Shown: positions 8,983-18,120, numbered from the stretch's first letter. The stretch: 64,000 nucleotides of DNA from Marinithermus hydrothermalis DSM 14884 (GCF_000195335.1 NC_015387.1:1794001-1858000), one strand, 5' to 3'. A program made the numbers and translations. Notes: generated by a model not told the origin, from the sequence alone.

Positions 8983-8988
8983 GCGATC

Positions 8989-9017
8989 TTGACGGGTTTT
9001 GGGGTTTTGCGTAAACT
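8989..9017 (+). promoter_or_regulatory. Sigma-A type promoter of tRNA-fMet/tRNA-Met
   Basis: TTGACG (8989-8994), 17-bp spacer, TAAACT (9012-9017), followed 26 bp later by the tRNA-fMet 5' end. One of the best matches to consensus in the window. Confidence 0.8.
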
Positions 9018-9043
9018 AGCGAGTGCGGTCGGGGACCGCACGT

Positions 9044-9120
<77 letters not shown>

Positions 9121-9121
9121 T

Positions 9122-9198
9122 GGCGGTGTAGCTCAGCTGGTTAGAGCACACGACTCATAATCGTGGTGTCGGCGGTTCAAGTCCGCCCACCGCCACCA
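9122..9198 (+). tRNA. Elongator tRNA-Met (anticodon CAU)
   Basis: 77 nt including CCA, acceptor stem GGCGGTG/CACCGCC, anticodon arm ACGA-CTCATAA-TCGT. It lies one base after tRNA-fMet, so both are one transcript. A CAU tRNA could also be the lysidine-modified Ile2; the overall sequence resembles elongator Met more. Confidence 0.9.
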
Positions 9199-9222
9199 AG
9201 AAAGGCCCTTAAGGAAGGGGAT

Positions 9223-9254
9223 TCAGGGAGGGGCCCTGTAGGGCCCCTCCCTGA
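9223..9254 (+). terminator. Rho-independent terminator of the tRNA pair
   Basis: Perfect 14-bp stem TCAGGGAGGGGCCC/GGGCCCCTCCCTGA with loop TGTA, followed by TTT. It ends the tRNA transcript. Confidence 0.88.
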
Positions 9255-9937
9255 TTTACACCCATCTGACACCTATTGTCTTCGATCCGTCGGGTCTCCT
9301 CTACCGCGGTGCACGCGCCGCAGCCCCTTGCGCCATCCGCTGCATCCGGGCCGATGGGGTACCCTGATCGCTGCTCGCCATCCGGTCGGCACACCCGGCG
9401 ACGGCCGTACCCAAACCCAGAGGCTCAACAGCGCACCCGGAGCGCGGCTGAGCGAACGGATCCGGTTGCTGACGACGGGGTTGGTGTCGGGGGGGTCCTC
9501 AATTCAGCGCTCTTCTATAGCCGCCGAACGGGAGGTGCGCCGTTTCCTGCGCTACCGTTCCAAGCGCGCAAAGACTTTCTCGGGAAAGGCTACTTGCTTC
9601 ACCGCCCCCATTGCTACGTCCCCAAACGCGCCAACCCGCCCCACCCATTCAGGCATACGCCCCTGTCCAACCCGCGCACATCCAGCCAAAACGCTTCAAA
9701 CGTAATTGGATTCATTCTTAATCTTGATAGAGGGAATCATGGGGCCCACGCCCCCGTCCTCCCCGGTACCCACGCGACCACCTCACACCCCCCTCACGAA
9801 CATCCCAGTACCCCACGAGGGGTATATCCTCAAGGATGAAACGGACACAATACCGGGGCGGATGTCCTAAGGGCACATGTCCTCCAGGTCTTCGCGAATT
9901 ATAAAGATGAGCTGATTTAGGAAGGGAGGGCCCAAGG
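9255..9937. other. Non-coding region between tRNA-Met and napA
   Basis: About 680 bp. Open frames exist, but none has a ribosome site, plausible composition or a recognisable domain. A moderately A+T-rich patch lies at about 9690-9735. The right end (about 9850-9937) is the nap control region, listed separately. Position beside tRNA genes would suit an old integration scar, but no attachment repeat or integrase remnant was found. Confidence 0.4.
9871..9905 (+). promoter_or_regulatory. Candidate Crp/Fnr-type (DnrT-like) operator and -10 box of the nap operon
   Basis: GGGCACATGTCC (9871-9882) matches 10 of 12 bases of the palindrome GGACATATGTCC found upstream of the Crp/Fnr-type regulator gene of this window. 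TATAAA (9900-9905) begins about 23 bp after the site centre, the same spacing as at the other two sites. A further ATGTCCT lies at 9862-9868. Pattern seen; regulation is inference. Confidence 0.5.
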
Positions 9938-12769
9938 ATGGAGAAACAAAACCCCAAAACCCAAGGCTCTACCAACGGGGCGGACCTCTCGCGGCGAGAC
10001 TTCGTGAAGCTCGCTGCGGCCGTCTCCGCCGCCGCCGCTGCGGGCGTCGCGGTGCCGCAAAGCGCCCGCGCGCAGGCCGCGGCCGTGGAGCAGGGTTGGC
10101 GCTGGGACAAGTCCGTGTGCCGGTTCTGCGGCACGGGATGCGGCGTGCTCGTCGCCACCAAGAACGACCGTATCGTCGCGGTCAAAGGCGATCCCGAGAA
10201 CCCCGTCAACCGCGGGCTGAACTGCATCAAAGGGTACTTCCTCGCCAAGATCCAGTACGGCGAGGACCGCCTCACCCAACCCTTGATGCGCGTGAACGAG
10301 CGGGGCGAGTTCGACAAGAAGGGCAAGTTCAAGCCCGTCAGCTGGCAGAAGGCCTTCGAGGTCATGGCCCGCGAGTTCAAGAAGGCCTACAACGAACTCG
10401 GCCCTACCGGCGTCGCGATCTTCGGGTCCGGGCAGTACACCATCCAGGAAGGGTACGCGGCCCTTAAGCTCATGAAGGCCGGGTTCCGCAGCAACAACAT
10501 CGACCCCAACGCCCGGCACTGCATGGCCAGCGCCGTCGCGGCCTTCATCCAAACCTTCGGGATCGACGAGCCCGCGGGGTGCTACGACGACATCGAACTC
10601 ACCGACACCTTCGTCCTCTGGGGCTCCAACATGGCCGAGATGCACCCCGTGCTCTGGGCGCGCATCCTGGACCGGCGGCTCTCGAATCCCGACCGCGTCA
10701 AGCTCGTCGTCCTCACCACCTTCCGCCACCGCACCTCCCAGATGGCGGACCTCGAGATCGTCTTCAAACCCCAGACCGACCTCGCCATCCAGAACTACAT
10801 CCTCCGCGAGATCGTGTACAACTACCCCGAGGCGATCGACTGGGAGTTCGTGAACAACCACTGCGCCTTCGCCACGGGGTACGCCGACATCGGGTACGGC
10901 CTGCGCCCCGACCCCAACCACCCCAAGTACAGCGAGAAGGAACGCGAGGTTCTCCGGACCGAGATCGCCAAGGTGATCACCAAGGAGGAAGCCCAGGCCC
11001 TCAGCTACCTCGGGGTCAAGCCCGGCGACCGCCTCGAGATGAAGCACCGCAAACAGGCCGGGGCGCACTGGGTGATCACCTTCGAGGAGTTCAAAAAGGC
11101 CCTCGAGCCGTACACCCTGGACTTCGTGGCCGAGCTGGCCAAAGGCGACCCGGACGAGCCCCTCGAGGTCTTCAAGGAAAAGCTCCAGGCCCTCGCGGCC
11201 CTCTACGCAGAGAAGGCCCGCAAGGTCGTGAGCTTCTGGACGATGGGGTTCAACCAGCACACGCGGGGCACCTGGGTGAACGAGCAGATCTACGCGATCC
11301 ACCTCCTCCTCGGCAAACAAGCCCAGCCCGGCTCCGGCGCGTTCAGCCTCACCGGCCAGCCCTCCGCGTGCGGCACCGCGCGTGAGGTCGGGACCTTCGC
11401 GCACCGGCTGCCCGCGGACATGGTGGTCACGAACCCCGAGCACCGCAAGAAGTCCGAGGAGATCTGGAAGGTCCCCGAGGGCACGATCAACCCCAAGGTC
11501 GGCGCGAACTACGTGCAGATCATGCGGGACCTCGAGGACGGGAAGATCAAGTGGGCCTGGGTGCAGGTGAACAACCCCTGGCAGAACACCGCGAACGCGA
11601 ACCACTGGATCCGGGCCGCGCGGGAAATGGACGTGTTCATCGTGGTGTCCGACGCGTACCCTGGGGTTTCCGCGAAGGTCGCGGACCTGATCCTGCCCAG
11701 CGCGATGATCTACGAGAAGTGGGGCGCGTACGGGAACTCCGAACGGCGCACGCAGCACTGGCGCCAGCAGGTCACGCCTCCCGGCCAGGCCATGCCGGAC
11801 CTCTGGCAGATCATCGAGTTCTCCAAGTTCTTCACCCTCAAGGAGGTCTGGCGGGAGTGGAAGCTCCCGGACGGCACCGTCCTCCCGAACGTGCTGGACA
11901 AGGCCCAGGCTATGGGGTACTCCCCCGAGATGACGCTCTACGAGGTGCTGTTCGCGAACGAGGAGGCCAAGCGGTTCGCCTGGCCGGACCCCATCGGCAA
12001 GGGCTTCCTCAACACCGAAGCCGAGGGGGACAAGCGCAACGTGCCCGGCGTGGACGGCCAGCCCTGGAAGGGGTACGGGTTCTTCGTGCAGAAGTACCTG
12101 TGGGAGGAGTACCGGCGCTTCGGGCTTGGGGAAGGGCACGACCTCGCGGAGTTCGACGCCTACCACAAGGTACGCGGCCTGCGCTGGCCGGTCGTGAACG
12201 GCCGCGAAACCCTCTGGCGGTTCAACACCCAGTACGATCCGTACGCGAGGAAGGCCAACCCCAAGGCGCGCTTTGCCTTCTACGGCCCGGCCGCGAAACG
12301 CATCCCTGAAGGCAGCCTCCTCGGCCCCAAGGACGGCGCTAAGGTGGACCTCACCAACCGCGCCAAGATCTTCTTCCGGCCCTACATGGCGCCTCCGGAA
12401 ACCCCGGATGCGGAGTACCCCTTCTGGCTCGCGACCGGGCGGGTGCTCGAGCACTGGCACACCGGCACCATGACGATGCGCGTGCCGGAACTGTACCGCG
12501 CGGTGCCCGAGGCCTTCTGCTACATGCACCCCGAGGACGCCCAGCGCCTGGGCGTAAAGGACGGGGACAAGGTCTGGATCGAGAGTCGGCGTGGCAAGGT
12601 GCAGGCCCGCGTGCAAACCAATGGGCGCAACCGCCCGCCTAAAGGCATGGTCTTCGTGCCGTTCTTCGATGAACGCGTCCTGATCAACAAGGTGCTCTTG
12701 GACCAGCGCTGCCCGATCTCCCTGCAGACGGACTTCAAGAAGGTCGCGGTCAAGATCTACAAGGCGTGA
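9938..12769 (+). CDS. napA: Periplasmic nitrate reductase catalytic subunit NapA
   Basis: 943 residues, the usual length with a leader. It reduces nitrate to nitrite outside the cytoplasmic membrane with bis-MGD molybdenum and one [4Fe-4S] cluster. A Tat signal ([11 protein letters not shown], about 17-27) is followed by [11 protein letters not shown] and, after the usual gap, LNCIKG, giving the four cluster cysteines. [13 protein letters not shown] near residue 193 carries the molybdenum-ligand Cys of Nap/Nas enzymes. The C-terminal MGD-binding end is complete ([16 protein letters not shown]). GGGAGGG lies 9-15 nt before ATG 9938. First gene of napA-B-F-D. An assimilatory or formate-dehydrogenase-like role is less likely because of napB and napD beside it. 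Confidence 0.95.
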   Translation: MEKQNPKTQGSTNGADLSRRDFVKLAAAVSAAAAAGVAVPQSARAQAAAVEQGWRWDKSVCRFCGTGCGVLVATKNDRIVAVKGDPENPVNRGLNCIKGYFLAKIQYGEDRLTQPLMRVNERGEFDKKGKFKPVSWQKAFEVMAREFKKAYNELGPTGVAIFGSGQYTIQEGYAALKLMKAGFRSNNIDPNARHCMASAVAAFIQTFGIDEPAGCYDDIELTDTFVLWGSNMAEMHPVLWARILDRRLSNPDRVKLVVLTTFRHRTSQMADLEIVFKPQTDLAIQNYILREIVYNYPEAIDWEFVNNHCAFATGYADIGYGLRPDPNHPKYSEKEREVLRTEIAKVITKEEAQALSYLGVKPGDRLEMKHRKQAGAHWVITFEEFKKALEPYTLDFVAELAKGDPDEPLEVFKEKLQALAALYAEKARKVVSFWTMGFNQHTRGTWVNEQIYAIHLLLGKQAQPGSGAFSLTGQPSACGTAREVGTFAHRLPADMVVTNPEHRKKSEEIWKVPEGTINPKVGANYVQIMRDLEDGKIKWAWVQVNNPWQNTANANHWIRAAREMDVFIVVSDAYPGVSAKVADLILPSAMIYEKWGAYGNSERRTQHWRQQVTPPGQAMPDLWQIIEFSKFFTLKEVWREWKLPDGTVLPNVLDKAQAMGYSPEMTLYEVLFANEEAKRFAWPDPIGKGFLNTEAEGDKRNVPGVDGQPWKGYGFFVQKYLWEEYRRFGLGEGHDLAEFDAYHKVRGLRWPVVNGRETLWRFNTQYDPYARKANPKARFAFYGPAAKRIPEGSLLGPKDGAKVDLTNRAKIFFRPYMAPPETPDAEYPFWLATGRVLEHWHTGTMTMRVPELYRAVPEAFCYMHPEDAQRLGVKDGDKVWIESRRGKVQARVQTNGRNRPPKGMVFVPFFDERVLINKVLLDQRCPISLQTDFKKVAVKIYKA

Positions 12770-12785
12770 GAAGGGATGGTGAGTC

Positions 12786-13352
12786 ATGACGCGCCATAAG
12801 CGAATCCTCTGGATCGGACTGGCCCTGTTGGGTATTGGCCTCGTGTTCTTCGCGCTTGGCCTAGGTAACGCGCCGAGCTTTACTCCGCAAGACCTGGGCA
12901 TCCGGAATGCGGTCTTGGAAACGGACGCCGGCGCGGAGCTGCCGCCCTTGGCCTACCCCACCACCCCCCCCGGCGCAAGCGAACGCATGCCGCGCTCGCA
13001 GGAAAACGCTCCCCCCATGATCCCGCACAGCATCGAGGGGTTCGTGCCCGTCACCCAAAGCCAGAACTCCTGCGCGGCATGCCACAACCCCAACACGGCT
13101 CAAGCCCTTGGCGCCACCCCCATTCCCCCTACCCACTACGCGCTGGACTTGTTCAGCGATACCGACACCACGAGCCTCCAACTGGACGCCGCGCGGTACT
13201 CATGCACCATGTGCCACGCCCCGCAGGCCGAGGTGGATCCGCCCATCGCCAACCTCTTCATACCCGAGTTCCGCAACCCCGACGGACAGTTCTCCTCGGA
13301 CCTCATGGAGCGCTGGAAGGAAGGCGTGGACCTCGAGACCGGTACCGAGTAG
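12786..13352 (+). CDS. napB: NapB, diheme cytochrome c subunit of periplasmic nitrate reductase
   Basis: 188 residues with an N-terminal signal/anchor (about 6-27) and two c-type heme motifs, CAACH (about residue 97) and CTMCH (about 140). The region PRSQENAPPMIPHSIEGF is typical of NapB and contains a distal-ligand His. It passes electrons to NapA in the periplasm. It starts 16 bp after napA. No NapC-type tetraheme quinol dehydrogenase is encoded nearby, so the donor to NapB is not visible. Confidence 0.93.
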   Translation: MTRHKRILWIGLALLGIGLVFFALGLGNAPSFTPQDLGIRNAVLETDAGAELPPLAYPTTPPGASERMPRSQENAPPMIPHSIEGFVPVTQSQNSCAACHNPNTAQALGATPIPPTHYALDLFSDTDTTSLQLDAARYSCTMCHAPQAEVDPPIANLFIPEFRNPDGQFSSDLMERWKEGVDLETGTE

Positions 13353-13375
13353 ACGCGTAGGGTAGGGTGTAGGTT

Positions 13376-13846
13376 ATGGATCGGCGCGCGTTCCTCCAAT
13401 CCTTCCTCCGCGCCCCCAAGCGCCCCGGGGCCGGGGTGATCCGGCCCCCCTACGCCCCCCCGGGCACGGACTTCTCCGCGTGCGCGCACTGCGACGCCCC
13501 GTGCGTCCCCGCCTGCCCCCAGGGCATCCTCGAGCGCGACGCTGACGGGGCGCCCGTGGTGCGCTTTCGCGGGGAAGGGTGCACCTTCTGCACCGCGTGC
13601 GCCGACGCCTGCCCCCACGGGGTCCTCTCCCCCGATGGGCCCGCGCGCATCCCCGCGCGGGCCCACATCGACCCCGGCCGCTGCACCGCCTGGCAGCGCG
13701 TCCTGTGCTTCGTCTGCCTCGAGGCCTGCCCCGAGGAGGCCATCCGCTTCAAGGGCATGCTCGAGCCCACCGTCCTCGCGGAGCGCTGCACGGGGTGCGG
13801 CCGCTGCCTGGCGCCCTGCCCTACCGGCGCGATCCGCGTCGAGTAA
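13376..13846 (+). CDS. napF: NapF-like polyferredoxin
   Basis: 156 residues: MDRRAFLQSFLR (a twin-Arg-like N-terminus as in NapF), then three ferredoxin-type cysteine sets: CAHCDAPCVPACP, CTFCTACADACP and CTGCGRCLAPCP. An additional CFVCLEACP lies between the last two. NapF is a cytoplasmic iron-sulfur protein thought to help NapA maturation or cluster loading. It has no evident Shine-Dalgarno sequence; TAGGGT (13363-13368) seven bases before the ATG could be a leaderless internal promoter, although it lies only 23 bp after napB. Could also be called a NapG-like ferredoxin, but the length fits NapF. Confidence 0.88.
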   Translation: MDRRAFLQSFLRAPKRPGAGVIRPPYAPPGTDFSACAHCDAPCVPACPQGILERDADGAPVVRFRGEGCTFCTACADACPHGVLSPDGPARIPARAHIDPGRCTAWQRVLCFVCLEACPEEAIRFKGMLEPTVLAERCTGCGRCLAPCPTGAIRVE

Positions 13847-13858
13847 AGGAGGTTTATC

Positions 13859-14206
13859 GTGAACATCTCCAGCATCATTGTCCGCACGCCCCCCGACCGC
13901 CTCGAGGCCGTCGCCGAGACCCTCGAGGCCCAGGGGGTGTGCGAGGTGTTCTTCCGCGACCCGAACGGCAAGCTCATCGTGACCATCGAGGCCGAGAGCA
14001 CCGAGGCGGAGGTCGAGGCCCTCAAGGCCATCCAGGCCACGCCGGGCGTGCTCTCCGCGGAGCTCGTCTTCACCTACAGCGAGGACGAGCTCGAGCAGGC
14101 CCGCGCGCACCTGGAGGCCGCCCAGGAGGTGCCGGAAATCCTGAACGACGAGAACGTCCGCGCAGAGGAGATCCGGTACGGGGGGGACGTGCGCCACAAG
14201 CTCTAG
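13859..14206 (+). CDS. napD: NapD-like chaperone of NapA
   Basis: 115 residues, GTG start with AAAGGAGG 7 nt upstream. The N-terminal 80 residues have the NapD ferredoxin-like fold pattern: NISSIIVRTPPDRLEAV, VCEVFFRDPNGKLIVTIEA, LKAIQATPGVLSAELVFTYS. NapD binds the NapA Tat signal before cofactor insertion. The last 30 residues (EILNDENVRAEEIRYGG..) are an extension over usual NapD. Last gene of the nap operon; its end overlaps the convergent nagA gene by 4 bases. Confidence 0.88.
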   Translation: MNISSIIVRTPPDRLEAVAETLEAQGVCEVFFRDPNGKLIVTIEAESTEAEVEALKAIQATPGVLSAELVFTYSEDELEQARAHLEAAQEVPEILNDENVRAEEIRYGGDVRHKL

Positions 14207-15288
14207 CGCACGCGCCGTCCCTCCACGTACACCTCCCGGACCCGAAGCGCCTCGTCGAGCACCACCAGGTCCGCCCAAACACCCGCCCGAACCCGCCCGC
14301 GGTCCCGCACCCCCAGGTAGGCCGCGGGCAAGGCGCTCAGCCGCCACGCGGCCTCCGCGAGGGAAAGGCCCAGCCGCACCAGGTTGCGTAGCGCTTCCGC
14401 CATCGTGAGGACGCTCCCCGCGAGCGTCCCGTCCTCCAGGTACACCCCGTCCCCCCGCCGCACCACCGTCCGCGCCCCGAGCGGGTACCGGCCCTCCGGC
14501 ATGCCCGCCGCAGCCACCGCGTCCGTCACCCCGTACACGCCCGGAATCGCCCGGAAGGCGGCCAGGAGCGCCCCGGGGTGCACGTGCCGCCCGTCCGGGA
14601 TCACCTCGGCCCACCGGCCCCGCGCGAACGCCGCCCCCACCAGCCCCGGCGCGCGCGCCATGAGCCCCCCCATCGCGTTAAAGAGGTGCGTGAACCCCAC
14701 CGCCCCCGCCTCGAGGGCCGCCCGGGCCTCCACGAACCCCGCAGTGCTGTGCCCCAACTGCACGCGCACCCCGCGCCCCGCCAGAAACCGCACCAGCTCG
14801 AGCGCGCCCCCAAGCTCGGGGGCCAGGGTCACCACCCGCACCGGGCCGGCCTCGAGGAACCGCCGCGCCCAATCCAGGTCGGGCGGGTGCGGGTAGGGCG
14901 GCTGCGCCCCCAGCCGCTCGGGGTGGATGAAGGGCCCCTCGAGGTGCGCCCCCAGGACGCGGGCCTCCCCCGCGCCCGGCCGCCGGGCCACGGCGCGAAT
15001 CCCCTCCAAGGCGCGCACCACCGCCGCGGGAGGGGCCGTAACGGTGGTCGCGAGCAGGGCCGTGGTGCCGTGCCGGGCGTGGAAGCGCGCCAGGCGGCGC
15101 ACCCCCGCCGCCCCCTCCATCGCGTCCCCGCCCCCGCCCCCGTGCACGTGCAGGTCGATGAACCCCGGGAGGACGTACCGCCGGGGCGCCTCGGAGAGCG
15201 GCTCGAGGGCCTGGATGCGCGCGTCGAACACCACCCGCGCGAGGGCCCAGCCCCGCGCGGTCAGGACCCGGCCCGCCAGCGCCTGCAT
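14203..15288 (-). CDS. nagA: N-acetylglucosamine-6-phosphate deacetylase
   Basis: 361 residues, amidohydrolase barrel. It converts GlcNAc-6-P to GlcN-6-P in aminosugar or cell-wall recycling. Motifs: metal site FIDLHVHGGGGGD (about 45), Glu in GAHLEGPFIHP (about 120), His in QLGHSTAG (about 180), His in FTHLFNAMGG (about 200), catalytic Asp in VTDAVAAAGMPEG (about 262). No nagB, nagE or regulator adjoins it. ATG 15288 is preceded by TAAGGT (15295-15300) with a 6-nt gap and no ribosome site, so the mRNA is probably leaderless. Confidence 0.93.
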   Translation of the reverse strand: MQALAGRVLTARGWALARVVFDARIQALEPLSEAPRRYVLPGFIDLHVHGGGGGDAMEGAAGVRRLARFHARHGTTALLATTVTAPPAAVVRALEGIRAVARRPGAGEARVLGAHLEGPFIHPERLGAQPPYPHPPDLDWARRFLEAGPVRVVTLAPELGGALELVRFLAGRGVRVQLGHSTAGFVEARAALEAGAVGFTHLFNAMGGLMARAPGLVGAAFARGRWAEVIPDGRHVHPGALLAAFRAIPGVYGVTDAVAAAGMPEGRYPLGARTVVRRGDGVYLEDGTLAGSVLTMAEALRNLVRLGLSLAEAAWRLSALPAAYLGVRDRGRVRAGVWADLVVLDEALRVREVYVEGRRVR

Positions 15289-15325
15289 ACCCCTACCTTA
15301 CCCGCGCGCCCCTCCCGCCCGAGGG

Positions 15326-15883
15326 TCACGCCTCCCCCAGCCGCGCCTGCAGCGCGAGGAAGAGCTCCGCCGTGGCGAGCGCGTCCACCAACGCGTGGTG
15401 CTGCGGGTAGGGCGGCAACCCCAGGTAGGCCCGAGCCCCCGCGAGGTCCAATGGGGGCGGCGCGCGGTAGGGCTCGAGCAGCGCCCGGCGGCGCGCGAGC
15501 CGCTCCAAAAGCCGCGCGGTGTCCACCACCCTAGGCGCGGGCCACGGCCAGCCCAAAGCCCGGTACGCCCGGCGCAGGAACGCCACGTCCACGGCCGCGT
15601 GGTGCACGAGCAGCGCCCCGCCCCGCAAGCGGCGGTCCACCTCGCGCAGGACCTCGGCCAGGGGCGGCGCGCCGCGCAGCTCCACGGGCCGGATGTGGTG
15701 CGCCTTCAGGCCCCATAGCGGAACCACCGCGGGGCTTGGGGGGCGCACCAGGCTGTAAAACGCCTCCCGGCAGCGCACCGCCCCCCCACGCACGGGCACC
15801 ATACCCACCGCGAGGATCTGGTCCCGGCGCGGGTTCAGGCCGCTCGTCTCCACGTCCAGCGCCCAGTACACCACCCGCCTCAC
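15326..15883 (-). CDS. DnaQ-like 3'-5' exonuclease (DEDDh family)
   Basis: 185 residues from GTG 15883, whose GTGA overlaps the stop of the upstream CBS/DUF294 gene, showing translational coupling. Motifs: ExoI ALDVETSGLNP, ExoII HHAAVDVAFLRRAY, ExoIII HHALVDALATAEL. The His-x4-Asp form defines DEDDh enzymes such as the polymerase III epsilon proofreader. A longer frame extends upstream, but it runs through the neighbouring gene in another frame. An exonuclease of this kind next to CBS/DUF294 and symporter genes is a recurrent arrangement in bacteria; its role in acetate physiology is unknown. Confidence 0.88.
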   Translation of the reverse strand: MRRVVYWALDVETSGLNPRRDQILAVGMVPVRGGAVRCREAFYSLVRPPSPAVVPLWGLKAHHIRPVELRGAPPLAEVLREVDRRLRGGALLVHHAAVDVAFLRRAYRALGWPWPAPRVVDTARLLERLARRRALLEPYRAPPPLDLAGARAYLGLPPYPQHHALVDALATAELFLALQARLGEA

Positions 15884-17688
15884 CCCAACCAGGCGGTCTG
15901 GTACCGCAAGGCGGCCGCCTCCTGCGCCTCGCGCACCGCGAGGAAGGCCTCCTTCAGGTGGCGCCGCTCCAGCGGGGAGAGCGCCTCCAGCCGCACCCGG
16001 TTCCCCACCGCCTCCCCCCGCCCCAGGGCCACGAGCTGCGCCCGCAACCGGAGCTTCTGCAGGAAGCCAAACGCCTCCGCGAGGACCTCCGCCCCCGCCG
16101 CGGAGAGCACCCCGGCCTGCCGCGCGGCCTCGAGGCGCTCCAGCGTGTTCCGCGCCCGCGCGCGGGCCTCGAGGGCGTACACGCGCGCCAGCCCCACGAT
16201 GGGCGCGATCCCGCCCCGCTTCACGTCCACGCCGCCCTCCTCCTCCCGGATGCGCCGGAAGAGGGTGAGGGGCGGGCGGAAGGCGAGCGCCGCGCGCGCC
16301 AGGTGCGCCAAGAAGCGCCGCTGGTCCGCCGCCTCCGCGAGCACCGCCTCGAGCGGCTCGAGGGAAAGCCCGCCGTGCACCGCGCGGAAGTCGAAGAAGA
16401 TCCCCGCCTCCAGCAGGGCTTGCGGGTCCGGGGCCGCCACCCACCGCTGAAACCGCGCGCGCCACGCCTCGAGGGGGTACCGCCAGCGCGTCGCCATGTA
16501 CCCTCCGGGGCACGGGGGGAAGCCCGCCCGGAGGAGGCCCTGCACCACGTCCTCCGCGAGGCGCGCGAAGTACGCCTGGGCCTCCGGGCTGGCCTCCGCG
16601 TAGACCAGGGCGTTGTCCTGGTCCGTGAGGAGCAGCTGCTCCGCGCGCCCCTCCGAGCCCAGCACCACCCACGCGTACGGCACCGGCGGCGGCCCCAGCC
16701 GCCGTTCGGCGAGGCGGAGCAACACGCGCAGGAGGGTGTCGTTCAAGGCGCTGACGCTCCGGCCGATCTCCCGCACCCCCAGCCCCCCCGCGAGCAGGGC
16801 CTCCACGACCCCCGCGAGCTCCAGAGCGTACCCTTCAAGGCCCTCCGGGTCCCGGGTGCGCTCGAGGCGGCGCAGGAGGTAGAGGGGGTTCTTGGCCTGG
16901 TGCCTGAGGAGGTCCGTGTCCGTCACGACCCCCACCACCCGCTCCCCCTCCACGAGGGGCAGGTGGTGCACGCCCTCGGCGAGCATGAACTCCAGGGCCT
17001 CGAAGACCGAGCTGCCCGCCGGGAGGGTCTTGGCCGGAGCCGTCATCACCGCTCGGACCGGCGTGGCCGCGCCGAGCCCCCGGGCGAGGACCCGGTTCCT
17101 GAGGTCCCGGTCGGTCAGGATCCCCAACGCCTCCCCCGCCACAAGGACCGAGCTGATGCGGTGCTCCCGCATGCGGCGTGCGGCCTCCCCCACCGTAGCC
17201 TCCGCCGGCACGAAGACCGGAGGGCCCCGCACCAAGCGACGCACCGGCTGGCTGAAGTCCAGCCCGCCGAGCGAGGAGGGCGCCGGGAAGACCGGGACCT
17301 CCTTGAGCCGTTCGGCAAGCCCCTTCAGGAAGAAGGCGGCGAAGGCCGGGTGCTCCAGAAGCCGCGCGAAGACCTCGCGGCGCACCCGGTACGCGAGCAG
17401 GTCCTCCTCCACCACCACGTCAAAGGCCGGGGGCTCCCCGGAGAGGAGGGAGGGGTACCCGAACACCTCCCCCTCCTCCAAATGCAGCGCGACCCGCCCC
17501 GCGCGCTCGAGGCGCACCGCGCCCTTGCGGATCACGTACAGGTACCGGCTCGGCGCGCCGCCGCGCACCAGGACCCGGGTGCCCGCGGGGTGGTACACGA
17601 CCTCGAGGCCTTCCGCCACCCGATCGAGCACCTCGGGCGGCAGCGCGTCGAAGGGCGGGGTGCGCTTGAGGAACTCGAGGGGCTCCAT
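15880..17688 (-). CDS. cNMP-binding/CBS-pair/DUF294 nucleotidyltransferase-like signalling protein
   Basis: 602 residues. Order: cyclic-nucleotide-binding-like beta barrel (about 15-125), two CBS repeats (about 155-275) that usually bind adenine nucleotides, then a DUF294 putative nucleotidyltransferase with VLGSEGRAEQLLLTDQDNAL (about 345-365), resembling the GlnD/GlnE catalytic motif, and a C-terminal DUF294_C helical domain (about 450-600). It is cytoplasmic and likely senses nucleotide or energy state. It lies inside the acetate symporter operon, four genes after the IclR-synthetase fusion, and may modify a partner protein. The target is unknown. Confidence 0.88.
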   Translation of the reverse strand: MEPLEFLKRTPPFDALPPEVLDRVAEGLEVVYHPAGTRVLVRGGAPSRYLYVIRKGAVRLERAGRVALHLEEGEVFGYPSLLSGEPPAFDVVVEEDLLAYRVRREVFARLLEHPAFAAFFLKGLAERLKEVPVFPAPSSLGGLDFSQPVRRLVRGPPVFVPAEATVGEAARRMREHRISSVLVAGEALGILTDRDLRNRVLARGLGAATPVRAVMTAPAKTLPAGSSVFEALEFMLAEGVHHLPLVEGERVVGVVTDTDLLRHQAKNPLYLLRRLERTRDPEGLEGYALELAGVVEALLAGGLGVREIGRSVSALNDTLLRVLLRLAERRLGPPPVPYAWVVLGSEGRAEQLLLTDQDNALVYAEASPEAQAYFARLAEDVVQGLLRAGFPPCPGGYMATRWRYPLEAWRARFQRWVAAPDPQALLEAGIFFDFRAVHGGLSLEPLEAVLAEAADQRRFLAHLARAALAFRPPLTLFRRIREEEGGVDVKRGGIAPIVGLARVYALEARARARNTLERLEAARQAGVLSAAGAEVLAEAFGFLQKLRLRAQLVALGRGEAVGNRVRLEALSPLERRHLKEAFLAVREAQEAAALRYQTAWLG

Positions 17689-17692
17689 CGCG

Positions 17693-18100
17693 TCACTTCT
17701 CCTTTGGCTCCGGGAGGCGCACGATGAACCCGGAGCCCAGCCAGGCCGCGACCGCGAAGATCAGGTACAGGGCCTGGGTGGGGGCGCGCCCTTGGAGGAG
17801 GAGCTGCACCCCGATCCCGAGCCCCACCGCGGGGATCGCGAGGAGCAGGGTGCGCACCAGCCGTTCCACGCCCGGCCGGGGGCCGAGGGGCCACACCCAG
17901 GAGAACGCCACCCCGAGCCCCACCCCGAGCCCGACCGTGACGAGGATGTCGAGGAGCTGGTCGGGCGCGGGGAAGGGGAGTCCGGCGGCGTAATGCCCCG
18001 CCAGGTAGAAGAGGAAGAGGACCAAGCTCATCCCCAGGACCAGGCGCAGCGCCCGCACGCCCAGCTGGGGGGGGATATACACCTCGTTGGGTCGTTTCAC
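17693..18100 (-). CDS. Small membrane protein of the symporter operon (unknown)
   Basis: 135 residues, not recognised. Four hydrophobic helices are apparent: about 17-38, 47-68, 83-103 and 107-128, with a basic N-terminus (MKRPNEVYIPPQLGVR). Lies 61 bp after the symporter gene, across a strong hairpin, and 4 bp before the CBS/DUF294 gene, so it belongs to the operon. Possibly assists transport or anchors the CBS protein; this is a guess from position only. Confidence 0.7.
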   Translation of the reverse strand: MKRPNEVYIPPQLGVRALRLVLGMSLVLFLFYLAGHYAAGLPFPAPDQLLDILVTVGLGVGLGVAFSWVWPLGPRPGVERLVRTLLLAIPAVGLGIGVQLLLQGRAPTQALYLIFAVAAWLGSGFIVRLPEPKEK

Positions 18101-18120
18101 GCTTGCCCTCCACGGGGCGC

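Noticed and set aside
9122-9198. tRNA-Ile2 (lysidine) instead of tRNA-Met
   Set aside because: CAU anticodon fits both, but the sequence and pairing with tRNA-fMet favour elongator Met; tRNA identity software would settle it.
9163-9705. Possible gene or transposase remnant after tRNA-Met
   Set aside because: The frame begins inside the tRNA, runs through a strong terminator and shows no recognisable domain in any frame.
9917-12901. 994-codon minus-strand frame opposite napA
   Set aside because: An antisense shadow caused by high G+C codon bias; no family resemblance, while napA on the plus strand has all motifs.
15884-16672. N-terminal extension of the exonuclease frame
   Set aside because: It lies in another frame of the CBS/DUF294 gene; the GTGA overlap at 15880-15883 gives a natural start.
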